A DNA stretch of 45,046 bases, from assembly GCA_903909925.1 (NCBI GenBank), contig CAIVXR010000224.1:1-45046 (forward strand). The letters run 5' to 3'. The notes beneath the pieces were generated by a model. That model ran no database searches and had not been told where the DNA came from. It saw only the letters and a list, made by a program, of their open reading frames with translations. This document shows positions 32,514 through 40,807 of the stretch, piece by piece (positions within the stretch are counted from its first letter, which is position 1; the number at the start of each line of letters is the position of its first letter). The stretch is from an uncultured beta proteobacterium. GTDB taxonomy: Bacteria > Pseudomonadota > Gammaproteobacteria > Burkholderiales > Burkholderiaceae. A program made the position numbers and the translations under genes.

Positions 32514-33022
32514 TGTACTCCACTGAGTTAATTCAACATTATAGGGAAGTAAGAAAACGCCTGCATGGGTCCCCTGTTAAGGTCGCACCTCCTGTTAAAC
32601 AGGTTGAGCTGGTTGTTATATTGAATGAGCCACCACCTCCCCCTCCTGTAGTACCGGAACCCTCACCCATTGAGCTACAACCCATGTTTGTTCCGATCAT
32701 TACCCGTAAGAACCGGATGATGGAAGTGATTAAACAAATGATTGAAGCTGAAGGCATGGTTTGGGAAAAGGTGTTTTCTTATAACAGGATCCAGAAGTAC
32801 GTCATCGTACGCCGCAAAATCTGGGCATGGCTCCATAGTTGTAAGATGACCGTTATGCAGATTGCCAAGTTTTGTCGGCCTGAGAAGCCCTATGATCATA
32901 CGACAGTTATTCATGGGCTAAGGAAATTTGCTGAAAACCCAGTTCAGTTGCCACCTCCCATTCTATGTGGGACAATCCCTCCCCATCAAGACAAGAACCA
33001 GATGGAGACTGCCGCACTCTGA
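32510..33022 (+). CDS. protein with DnaA C-terminal (domain IV)-like DNA-binding domain
   Basis: VRRKIWAWLHSCKMTVMQIAKFCRPEKPYDHTTVIHGLRKF matches the DnaA domain IV DHTTV signature. Confidence 0.65.
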   Translation: MMYSTELIQHYREVRKRLHGSPVKVAPPVKQVELVVILNEPPPPPPVVPEPSPIELQPMFVPIITRKNRMMEVIKQMIEAEGMVWEKVFSYNRIQKYVIVRRKIWAWLHSCKMTVMQIAKFCRPEKPYDHTTVIHGLRKFAENPVQLPPPILCGTIPPHQDKNQMETAAL

Positions 33023-33040
33023 CGAAGTGCAAACAGAAAG

Positions 33041-33054
33041 GTTTCACGTGAAAC
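33041..33054. promoter_or_regulatory. perfect parS core palindrome GTTTCACGTGAAAC
   Basis: gGTTTCACGTGAAACa at 33040-33055 matches 15/16 of the universal ParB site TGTTTCACGTGAAACA. Confidence 0.7.
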
Positions 33055-33650
33055 AAGCAATTATTCCTGCCCTGGCGGCCATGGCCTGTATGTCGATCGG
33101 TACTTGGGCCTTCGAGGGAGATGACAATCCCGCAATCTTTGCACAACGAGACAAAATGGGATGGGGCAAGCAATCTGAAAACTTTGCCGGATATGGCTGG
33201 GTGGATTCTATGACCAAGAACCGCCAACAGGTTGCTCAGGAAATTGCCACCAAGGTACGATCCCGCATGGGAGCTGAATGGGTAGAACCAGCACTGAAGA
33301 TTGCTAAAATAGAAAGCGGATACAGCTGTGACGTAAAAGGTCCCAAGACTGCTCATGGTAGAGCTGTCGGGCCTCTACAGGTCTTGGTCGGTAGTGCTGA
33401 AAGTCTGGGTATTAGTGCATATGAGTTGAATTCATCTTGCACAGCCCAGATCGAAGCTGGCGTCCGGCATATGGAACGGTGCGTTAAACTGGGAGCTAAA
33501 ACAGCCGCCCAGATGGCATCATGCCATGTGTCAGGCAATCCGTTCAATAAGAAGCTGACCCGTAAAGCAGAACGCTATCGCCAGAAATACATCAAGATGG
33601 CAATGGCAGCAAAAGTGCCTACATGGGTAGGAACGCTCTATTACTGGTAG
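33048..33650 (+). CDS. SLT-type lytic transglycosylase with N-terminal signal
   Basis: GTG start: MKQAIIPALAAMACMSIGTWAFEGDD...EPALKIAKIESGYSCDVKGPKTAHGRAVGPLQVLVGSAESLG. Confidence 0.7.
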   Translation: MKQAIIPALAAMACMSIGTWAFEGDDNPAIFAQRDKMGWGKQSENFAGYGWVDSMTKNRQQVAQEIATKVRSRMGAEWVEPALKIAKIESGYSCDVKGPKTAHGRAVGPLQVLVGSAESLGISAYELNSSCTAQIEAGVRHMERCVKLGAKTAAQMASCHVSGNPFNKKLTRKAERYRQKYIKMAMAAKVPTWVGTLYYW

Positions 33651-33655
33651 GCACA

Positions 33656-35425
33656 ATGGGTATCGTTACAATAGATGGGGTGGATGTGGATCTGGATCGG
33701 CAACTTGCTGATTTGGACCGCGCCGACTGTGAAGACAGCCTGTATAAGTTCCTGCAATACGCTTGGAAATATATAGACTCTAGCACCTTTACCAACGGCT
33801 GGCCCATTGAAGCTGTAGCTGAACACCTTCAAGCGGTAACAGACGGGGATATTAAAAAGCTTATTATTAACATCCCGCCGCGTTGCGCCAAATCATCTCT
33901 GGTGTCTGTAGCCTTTCCTGCATGGGTTTGGGGTCAGCCCCGTATCTGGGACAGCCCGACTTCAGGGCCAGGTGTGCAGTTCCTTCATGCGTCTTATGCT
34001 CAGCAGCTTTCTCTCAGAGACAGCACCAAATGCCGCCGCCTGATTGAAAGCCCGTGGTATCAGCAGCTATGGGGTGATCGGTTCAAGCTCAGCTCGGATC
34101 AAAATACCAAAACCAGATTTGATAATGACCAATCAGGGTCCCGCCTGGCAACCTCCGTAGGGTCCGCCCTGACGGGTGAAGGTGGTAATATCATTGTTGT
34201 TGACGATCCCAACGCCGCCCAGGAAGCTTTCTCCGAAGCAACCATTCATTCAACTATTGAATGGTGGGATACAGCCCTGTCTACCCGTCTTAACGATCCC
34301 AAGACAGGCGCGTTTATTGTTATTCAACAAAGGCTGTCAGAAGAAGACCTGACTGGTCATATCCTATCCAAGAACAGTGATGACTGGGTGCATCTCTGCT
34401 TGCCTATGCGTTACGAATGGAAAAGACATAGTTACACTTCTATTGATTGGAACGACCCAAGAGGCATGGATACCCAAGGTAATCCCCTGGTGGCCATTGA
34501 CCCTGACGGCAATCGTATACCTGTCAGCATGGAAGCCGAGAAAGAACTGGAGCGTAGGGAAGGAACCCTGCTTTGGCCTGAGCGTTTTGATGCCCGTGTG
34601 GTTGATAGTCTGGAGAAAGAACAGGGTCCTTGGACCTTTGCAGGGCAGTTCCAGCAACGCCCGGAACCAAAAGGCGGCGGTATCATCAAATCCGACTGGT
34701 GGCAGCCATGGCAAAACGAAGAATATCCGCCTATGGACCTGATTATTGCCACGCTAGATACAGCCTATACAGCCAAAACCCAGAATGATCCCTCCGCCAT
34801 GACGGTATGGGGAGTGTTTACGGGTGCAAAAGCCGAAATGTCCAATAGATATATCAACAAGAACAATAAAAACCGCGATAGTGAAACCCAATCTGCCTTG
34901 TTTGATGATGCAGTAGGGACAAAGTTTGGTCGCAGATACACCGAAAACTCAGCCCCCAAAGTTATGATGATGAATGCCTGGGAGGGTCGGTACGAGCTGC
35001 ACCAGCTTGTGCTGAAAGTTGCCCAGACATGCCGTGCCATGAAGGTAGATCGGCTCCTGATCGAGAATAAAGCTGCCGGACATAGCGTGGCACAAGAGAT
35101 ACAGCGCCTATACGGTTATGAAAACTTTGCCGTCCAGCTCTATGATCCTAAATCTCAGGACAAATTAGCCAGATTGCACTCTGTAGAGCATCTGTTTGCT
35201 GAAGGAATGATCTTCGCACCCAATAAACAATGGGCCGAGATGGTCATCAATCAGGTCTCCCAGTTCCCTAAAGGCAAACATGATGACTTGGTAGATACCG
35301 TCTCCATGGCATTAAGGCATTTACGCGAGAGCGGGGTATTGGTAAGGCAGGTTGAATGGACATCAGACATGGAGTCATCCATGATGTTCAAAGGCAACAC
35401 TACTGTCCCTCTATATCCGGTTTGA
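33656..35425 (+). CDS. terL: terminase large subunit
   Basis: LIINIPPRCAKSSLVSVAFPAWVWG; GEGGNIIVVDDPNAAQEA; RLNDPKTGAFIVIQQRLSEEDLTGHIL; C-terminal nuclease-like DTAYTAKTQNDPSAMTVWG, GKHDDLVDTVSMALRHLR. Confidence 0.95.
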   Translation: MGIVTIDGVDVDLDRQLADLDRADCEDSLYKFLQYAWKYIDSSTFTNGWPIEAVAEHLQAVTDGDIKKLIINIPPRCAKSSLVSVAFPAWVWGQPRIWDSPTSGPGVQFLHASYAQQLSLRDSTKCRRLIESPWYQQLWGDRFKLSSDQNTKTRFDNDQSGSRLATSVGSALTGEGGNIIVVDDPNAAQEAFSEATIHSTIEWWDTALSTRLNDPKTGAFIVIQQRLSEEDLTGHILSKNSDDWVHLCLPMRYEWKRHSYTSIDWNDPRGMDTQGNPLVAIDPDGNRIPVSMEAEKELERREGTLLWPERFDARVVDSLEKEQGPWTFAGQFQQRPEPKGGGIIKSDWWQPWQNEEYPPMDLIIATLDTAYTAKTQNDPSAMTVWGVFTGAKAEMSNRYINKNNKNRDSETQSALFDDAVGTKFGRRYTENSAPKVMMMNAWEGRYELHQLVLKVAQTCRAMKVDRLLIENKAAGHSVAQEIQRLYGYENFAVQLYDPKSQDKLARLHSVEHLFAEGMIFAPNKQWAEMVINQVSQFPKGKHDDLVDTVSMALRHLRESGVLVRQVEWTSDMESSMMFKGNTTVPLYPV

Positions 35426-35427
35426 AA

Positions 35428-35640
35428 ATGCAAAGAGTTCTAGCAAATGCCATAGTTGACGTCCTTCAGGAGCCTACTCCCTTCACAATGGGTAAGTTCG
35501 AGATCAAAGTCTGGGGTAAAGAACCCTATGATTATGTTCGGCACTATGAAATCTCAGCAAAAACAGATACAGTTGCTGCTCAAGAAGGTCTTCGACGGTT
35601 TGTTGAAGAGATGGAGCAGCTTGACCCTGCAAAGGACTGA
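35428..35640 (+). CDS. hypothetical small protein
   Basis: MQRVLANAIVDVLQEPTPFTMGKFEIKVWGKEPYDYVRHYEISAKTDTVAAQEGLRRFVEEMEQL; between terminase and portal genes. Confidence 0.6.
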   Translation: MQRVLANAIVDVLQEPTPFTMGKFEIKVWGKEPYDYVRHYEISAKTDTVAAQEGLRRFVEEMEQLDPAKD

Positions 35641-35643
35641 CCC

Positions 35644-37905
35644 ATGCCCATGGTTCCGGGGCTTATGCCCAATATTCGCCAGCCCCAACCCGACGCTGAC
35701 CCTTCTCTTGATCCCTCTGAAATCATTATAGAAATGGTTGACGATCAGGCAGACAAGCCTGAGCTGGATATGAATGGTAATGTACTCAAGATTGAACATG
35801 CTGACGGGTCTGTCAGTGTTTCTCTTGATGGGAAGCCAATCCAGGAAGCTGAAAGCGAGTATAACGAAGAGTTCTTTGAGAACCTCGTTGATAAAATTGA
35901 AGATTCCGAGCTAAGCCGCATTGCGGACGAACTGATTCGAGGCGTCAGTGATGACATTGAAAGCCGTAGAGAGTGGATCGAGGACCGTGCGCTTGGTATC
36001 AAGCTGCTTGGTTTGAAGATCGAGATCCCGAACTTGCAGGGTGCAGCCGATGGTGCGCCTGTCGAGGGCATGAGCAAGGTTCGCCACCCCCTTCTTCTGG
36101 AGGCCGTACTTCGCTTTCAAGCTAACGCACGTTCCGAGCTGCTTCCTACCGATGGCCCAGTCAAAATCAGGGATGATGGCAACAATACGGACCTGCAAAA
36201 AGACCAACTAGCCAATTTCCTAGAGCGTGATCTGAACCATTATCTTACAACGACCGCATCTGAATATTATCCCGACACGGATCGTATGCTGCTCATGCTT
36301 GGTTTTGGCGGAACGTCTTTTAAGAAGGTGTATTTTTGTCCGTTACGAAATCGCCCCATCTCCGAAAGCGTTGATGCGGATGATTTGGTGGTTAATAATG
36401 CCGCCACGGACTTGGAAAACGCCCGCCGCGTCACCCACCGCACGTTTATGAAGCCATCCACGGTTAAAAGGCTTCAGATCCTTGGTGTTTACCGCGATGT
36501 AGACCTTTCAACGCCGTCTTCTCCGCAGTTAGACAGCGTCCAGCGGGAAAAGAACTCCGTACAAGGCATTGTAGCTGAATCCTTGCGTCCCGAAGATCGT
36601 GATCGTGAGATTTATGAGTGCTATTGCGAATTAAACATCAAAGGCTTCGAGCATAAATGGAAAGGCAAGGAGACGGGGTTAGAAATCCCGTACCGTGTGA
36701 CCATTGATGTCTCGTCCAAAGAAATTTTGTCTATTGTTCGCAATTATGACGAGGAAGATGATGAGCTTCCCACCTCAAGGCGCAATTTTGTCAAATATAC
36801 GTTTGTTCCGGGCATGGGTTTCTATGACATTGGCCTCCTGCACATACTGGGCAATACGACTAATGCTATTACTGCTGCGTGGCGTGAGCTTCTTGATGCT
36901 GGCATGTATGCAAACTTCCCTGGCTTCCTCATGGCCGATACTGGTGCGCGCCAGAATACAAATATCTTTCGCGTTCCTCCTGGCGGAGGCGCACTTGTTA
37001 AAACGGGTGGTATGCCCCTAAGCGAAGCCATCATGCCATTGCCATACAAGGAGCCATCAGGAGCCTTGATGACGCTGGTAGACAACATCGCCCAGACGGG
37101 TATGCGTATTGGCGGCGTATCCGAGCAGCAGGTTGGCGAAGGCAAGAGCGAAATGCCTGTTGGCACAACGCTGGCAATGCTTGAGCAGGCCGCCAAGGTA
37201 TTAAATGCCGTTCACAAAAGGCTTCATTCTGCTCAGTCAGAAGAGTTCGAGCTTATTGTACGTACATTTAAAGAACACCCAAGCGCTTTCTGGCAACGGA
37301 ACAAGAAGCCTGCCTATCAGTGGGACGAAGAAACATTCCTGGCGGCCATTAACAACTGCGATTTTGTTCCTCAAGCTGATCCAAACACAGCCTCTCAAGC
37401 CCAGCGCCTTGTTAAGATCAGCGCCTTAAAGCAACTTCAACAAGCCAATCCGGGATTGTATGATGCGGTAGCTGTTGAGACAGCTTCCTTGCAGGCGCTT
37501 GGATGGAACAACCCGCAACAGTTCCTTGCCCCGCCTGATCAGCGTAACAAGCCCTCGCCAGAACAACAGAAGGCTATGTCTGACGCCCAGAACGATGCCA
37601 AGAACTCTGATGCCCGTATGTTGGATAGCCAGACACGCGCCAAGGAGTCTGAAGCCAAGATTGTTCTGGATCAGCAACGCGCACAAATGGATGCCGCCAA
37701 GACCCAAGGCAACATTATGCGTAATTCTCAAACTTCAGATGACAAAGAAAAAGATCGGCAATCCAACGAGCGTATTCAATTGCTCGACTTTGCCCAGGAT
37801 CTTGTCAAAAACCCAGAGGCTCTTCCAATGATTGAGCCAATTATTGCACCAGCCCTTCAGCAATTGGGCGTTGGCGGTCTTAAGCCGCCAGGCATGGGAG
37901 GTTAA
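35644..37905 (+). CDS. portal protein
   Basis: 753 aa; RREWIEDRALGIKLLGLKIE...GMSKVRHPLLLEAVLRFQANARSELLPTDGPVKI..., C-terminal helical Q-rich region; follows terL. Confidence 0.85.
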   Translation: MPMVPGLMPNIRQPQPDADPSLDPSEIIIEMVDDQADKPELDMNGNVLKIEHADGSVSVSLDGKPIQEAESEYNEEFFENLVDKIEDSELSRIADELIRGVSDDIESRREWIEDRALGIKLLGLKIEIPNLQGAADGAPVEGMSKVRHPLLLEAVLRFQANARSELLPTDGPVKIRDDGNNTDLQKDQLANFLERDLNHYLTTTASEYYPDTDRMLLMLGFGGTSFKKVYFCPLRNRPISESVDADDLVVNNAATDLENARRVTHRTFMKPSTVKRLQILGVYRDVDLSTPSSPQLDSVQREKNSVQGIVAESLRPEDRDREIYECYCELNIKGFEHKWKGKETGLEIPYRVTIDVSSKEILSIVRNYDEEDDELPTSRRNFVKYTFVPGMGFYDIGLLHILGNTTNAITAAWRELLDAGMYANFPGFLMADTGARQNTNIFRVPPGGGALVKTGGMPLSEAIMPLPYKEPSGALMTLVDNIAQTGMRIGGVSEQQVGEGKSEMPVGTTLAMLEQAAKVLNAVHKRLHSAQSEEFELIVRTFKEHPSAFWQRNKKPAYQWDEETFLAAINNCDFVPQADPNTASQAQRLVKISALKQLQQANPGLYDAVAVETASLQALGWNNPQQFLAPPDQRNKPSPEQQKAMSDAQNDAKNSDARMLDSQTRAKESEAKIVLDQQRAQMDAAKTQGNIMRNSQTSDDKEKDRQSNERIQLLDFAQDLVKNPEALPMIEPIIAPALQQLGVGGLKPPGMGG

Positions 37906-37907
37906 CT

Positions 37908-39362
37908 ATGGCTGATCGCAAAGCAGTAACGCCTCGCTCCATGGCGGCCCAGATCCAAGGCCCGGAAAGTCGTCCTGGCTATCAGGAATATGTGTCCGAT
38001 CCCCGCAATCAAGATGCAGCAATAGAAGCTGCATTAAATATTGCAGGATTATTTCCGATGCTGAGCGGATTGAGGCTTCCGGGAATCTTGCAAGCCGCCA
38101 AGAGATCGTCAGATCTAGTTCGCGCTGCTAATAAAGCGGATCAGTATTTCCGGCCAGATACACCGCGTCCTAACTCGATGCAGCCTGAAGAAATGCTGCG
38201 TACAGAGCAGATTCCTACGGTTCGCCCCAAAGAACTTACGTATGATGCAAATTATCGCGATCCTGCTTACTTTGGAAAACGCACCGAGCCAGACCCTCGC
38301 CTAGTTGCTGGCGATGAAGGGTTTGGTTCAAGCGCCGCCAATCTTGGCAAAAATCAAAACATGTCCCGTCAAGCTGAACAAGATTTTGTTCGAGATCAGC
38401 TCGCCCGTATGGGGGATGAAGGCAATGTAGGGCCTTTAAATGAGCTTTTGCGCCGACAAATCAATGAGGCGGCGGATCGAAACTATTCTCAAAATCAATT
38501 GTCTACTCTTGAAGGCGAAGGCGGTGTTACTGCTGATGCCATTCAAGCAGCAAAGGACTTGCACAATAACCGCATAGCTAAAGAGCAAGCCATTAGAGAA
38601 GCTGAAGTAGCTCGGTGGGAAGACGAAGGCGGTGGCATGGCCCACAGCCGCGTTCCTCCTGTATTCACCCGTGATTTTACCATGGGCGAAACAGTTCCAA
38701 TGACGCATGGTATCCTGCAAGGAAAACCCTATTATGGGCCGCTTGCTACCCGCTCATCAACCGAAATGGTAGGCACTCTTGGACCAGAAATTACACCTGA
38801 AATTGCCGCAGCTCTCAATGCTGCAAAAGGCGCGGGTAATGCTAATCTTCCTTTACTTGCTGCCCTCGGACTTGGCGGTTTTGGTGGCGGTTACGCTCTT
38901 AGCCAGCTTTACGGTGGCCAACCTGGCGCAGCAGTACCTCCCTCTGGTGGCCCAATCCCTCAAGAAACTAACGCATCGCAGCCTCAAGGCCGCAGCGTAG
39001 CACCATCAGCTCGTCAGCCACTTAATTTACCGCCAGACGCTCCTGACGGGTTTGTATTAACGCGTGACGCAGAAGGAAAACGGGCTAGTCCTGTAATCCA
39101 ACAAGCTATAGAAGCAGCTTTTCAAAGCGCGGCCAATCGACAAGAAGCACCTAAGGCCCCAGAACGCACTACTATTGACTGGGGCGATCCTAATCGTGCA
39201 TCCGACTTCTTCCGTGCATCAAAGCAAATGCAAGAAGCCATCAATGCAGGTAAAGATGTCGGGTACTACGGACAAAAAGAAAAACGTGGCGGATCTGTAG
39301 AAAAGAAGCCTGATTCGGTTCACAAAGCTCTTGAGATTATTCACCACCTTATTACTCGGTGA
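37908..39362 (+). CDS. hypothetical late protein with C-terminal RGGSVEKKPDSVHKALEIIHHLITR
   Basis: 484 aa, between portal and scaffold-like genes. Confidence 0.65.
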   Translation: MADRKAVTPRSMAAQIQGPESRPGYQEYVSDPRNQDAAIEAALNIAGLFPMLSGLRLPGILQAAKRSSDLVRAANKADQYFRPDTPRPNSMQPEEMLRTEQIPTVRPKELTYDANYRDPAYFGKRTEPDPRLVAGDEGFGSSAANLGKNQNMSRQAEQDFVRDQLARMGDEGNVGPLNELLRRQINEAADRNYSQNQLSTLEGEGGVTADAIQAAKDLHNNRIAKEQAIREAEVARWEDEGGGMAHSRVPPVFTRDFTMGETVPMTHGILQGKPYYGPLATRSSTEMVGTLGPEITPEIAAALNAAKGAGNANLPLLAALGLGGFGGGYALSQLYGGQPGAAVPPSGGPIPQETNASQPQGRSVAPSARQPLNLPPDAPDGFVLTRDAEGKRASPVIQQAIEAAFQSAANRQEAPKAPERTTIDWGDPNRASDFFRASKQMQEAINAGKDVGYYGQKEKRGGSVEKKPDSVHKALEIIHHLITR

Positions 39363-39366
39363 CATC

Positions 39367-40767
39367 ATGCGGGACAAAAGCAAGGTTGTAAGAACTGCCC
39401 TGCGAGCTGCCAAGCGCCGCCGCTATGATATTGGCGGTATTGCTGACCCATATGGAATGATGGAAACAGAAGAAGAACTGCGTAAGAAAAACCCGCTGTA
39501 TCAAAATACGGGTGACTTAGGATTTTTAAATCCGCATCCTTATGATCCAGCCACAGATCCAACAACACTTGGCACAAATACCAACGCTGGACAGCTTGGT
39601 ACTGGCCTCCCTAACGGCTTTGGCGGCGCGCTTACACCGACAGGTCCGAAAGGAAACGATCTAGTTCCTTACGATAATTCAAACTACCAGCCAGGAGCGG
39701 TACAAACATTTGGTCTTCCGACCAATGATTTTGTTGCATACAATAATGCAAATTATCAGCCCGGAGCTGTTCAATCATTTTCCCTTGCGCCTCCCTCGTC
39801 CACGGCATTAACCTCTACCCCAGCCCAAGTAGCAGCGTTAAATGTCGCAACAAATCCAAATCAAATGTTTACGGATAGCGGCAAAATTACAAGTCATTTT
39901 AACGAACCGTTGCCCGGCTATCTGGGGCCTCTACAACAGGCTTTTGTTGACGAATCAAAAGCAGCGATGGCCGCATATGGTAATTTGGCAGATACTTTTG
40001 CTGCAAACCAAACAGCAACACCTACTGCTGCAGAAGTAGATCAAAGTTTGCCCGGTGCTGTTGCAGGGGCAAATTTAGCTGGAACATTTGATCCTATGGC
40101 ATCTCAAGATGTTTTGGGCGATGTTTCACATGGAGCATTTGGTTTATCAGGCCCGATGGGTCTTTCAAATGCCATGCAAGAAACCAACGAACAGGTTGAT
40201 GCACAAGAAGCTGAACAAGCAGCAGCAGAGCAAGCAGCAGCAGAGCAAGCAGCAGCGGAACAGGCTGCCGCAGCAGAAACAGAAAATGCCGGATCTGAAA
40301 CTGAAAACGGTGGCCCTGAAGAAGGTGGCGGCGCGCCTGAAGGTGGCGGTGGTGGTGCGCCTGAAGGTGGGGGCGGCGGGCCAGATGAAAAGCGCGGCGG
40401 GCGTATTCACATGCGCCATAAATATGATGTTGACTATCCTTTGGACAAGGACAGAGATAACAAACTTACATACATGAAGCCCAAAGAGTTCTTAAAGAAA
40501 GCCCGTCCACTTAATATGGACAAGGATGACAAGAAGGACATTAAGGGTTTCAAGCACTCAATAGAAAATGGCCACAAGCTCGATCCTCTGGCGCTTTACC
40601 CTCATAACAGGGAAAACGGCAGGCACAGGGCGGTTGCTGCTAAAGAATTGGGAATTAAAGAAGTTCCGGTTCACAATTATCGGAAAGAAGCCCATGGTGG
40701 CTCTATTGTGGACAAGGCACTTATGTTAACTTCGCGTAGGCTTTCTGCTGCCAAAGCCCCCAAATAG
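39367..40767 (+). CDS. late protein with low-complexity EQAAA/GGGAPE region and C-terminal ParB/Srx-like domain
   Basis: KLTYMKPKEFLKKARPLN...FKHSIENGHKLDPLALYPHNRENGRHRAVAAKELGIKEVPVHNYR; KRGGRI and HGGSIVDKAL motifs. Confidence 0.7.
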   Translation: MRDKSKVVRTALRAAKRRRYDIGGIADPYGMMETEEELRKKNPLYQNTGDLGFLNPHPYDPATDPTTLGTNTNAGQLGTGLPNGFGGALTPTGPKGNDLVPYDNSNYQPGAVQTFGLPTNDFVAYNNANYQPGAVQSFSLAPPSSTALTSTPAQVAALNVATNPNQMFTDSGKITSHFNEPLPGYLGPLQQAFVDESKAAMAAYGNLADTFAANQTATPTAAEVDQSLPGAVAGANLAGTFDPMASQDVLGDVSHGAFGLSGPMGLSNAMQETNEQVDAQEAEQAAAEQAAAEQAAAEQAAAAETENAGSETENGGPEEGGGAPEGGGGGAPEGGGGGPDEKRGGRIHMRHKYDVDYPLDKDRDNKLTYMKPKEFLKKARPLNMDKDDKKDIKGFKHSIENGHKLDPLALYPHNRENGRHRAVAAKELGIKEVPVHNYRKEAHGGSIVDKALMLTSRRLSAAKAPK

Positions 40768-40774
40768 GGCAGCG

Positions 40775-40802
40775 CCGGGGACGCCCGGAAACTCCTTGGA
40801 GT
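40775..40802 (+). promoter_or_regulatory. leader hairpins CCGGG-GACG-CCCGG and ACTC-CTTG-GAGT, the latter covering the Shine-Dalgarno GGAG
   Basis: Read directly at 40775-40788 and 40791-40802, upstream of ATG 40808. Confidence 0.45.
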
Positions 40803-40807
40803 ACATT

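Noticed and set aside
40088-40477. 129-aa alternate-frame ORF (KQQQSKQQQSKQQ)
   Set aside because: By-product of the EQAAA/GGGAPE low-complexity codons of the 478-aa protein.
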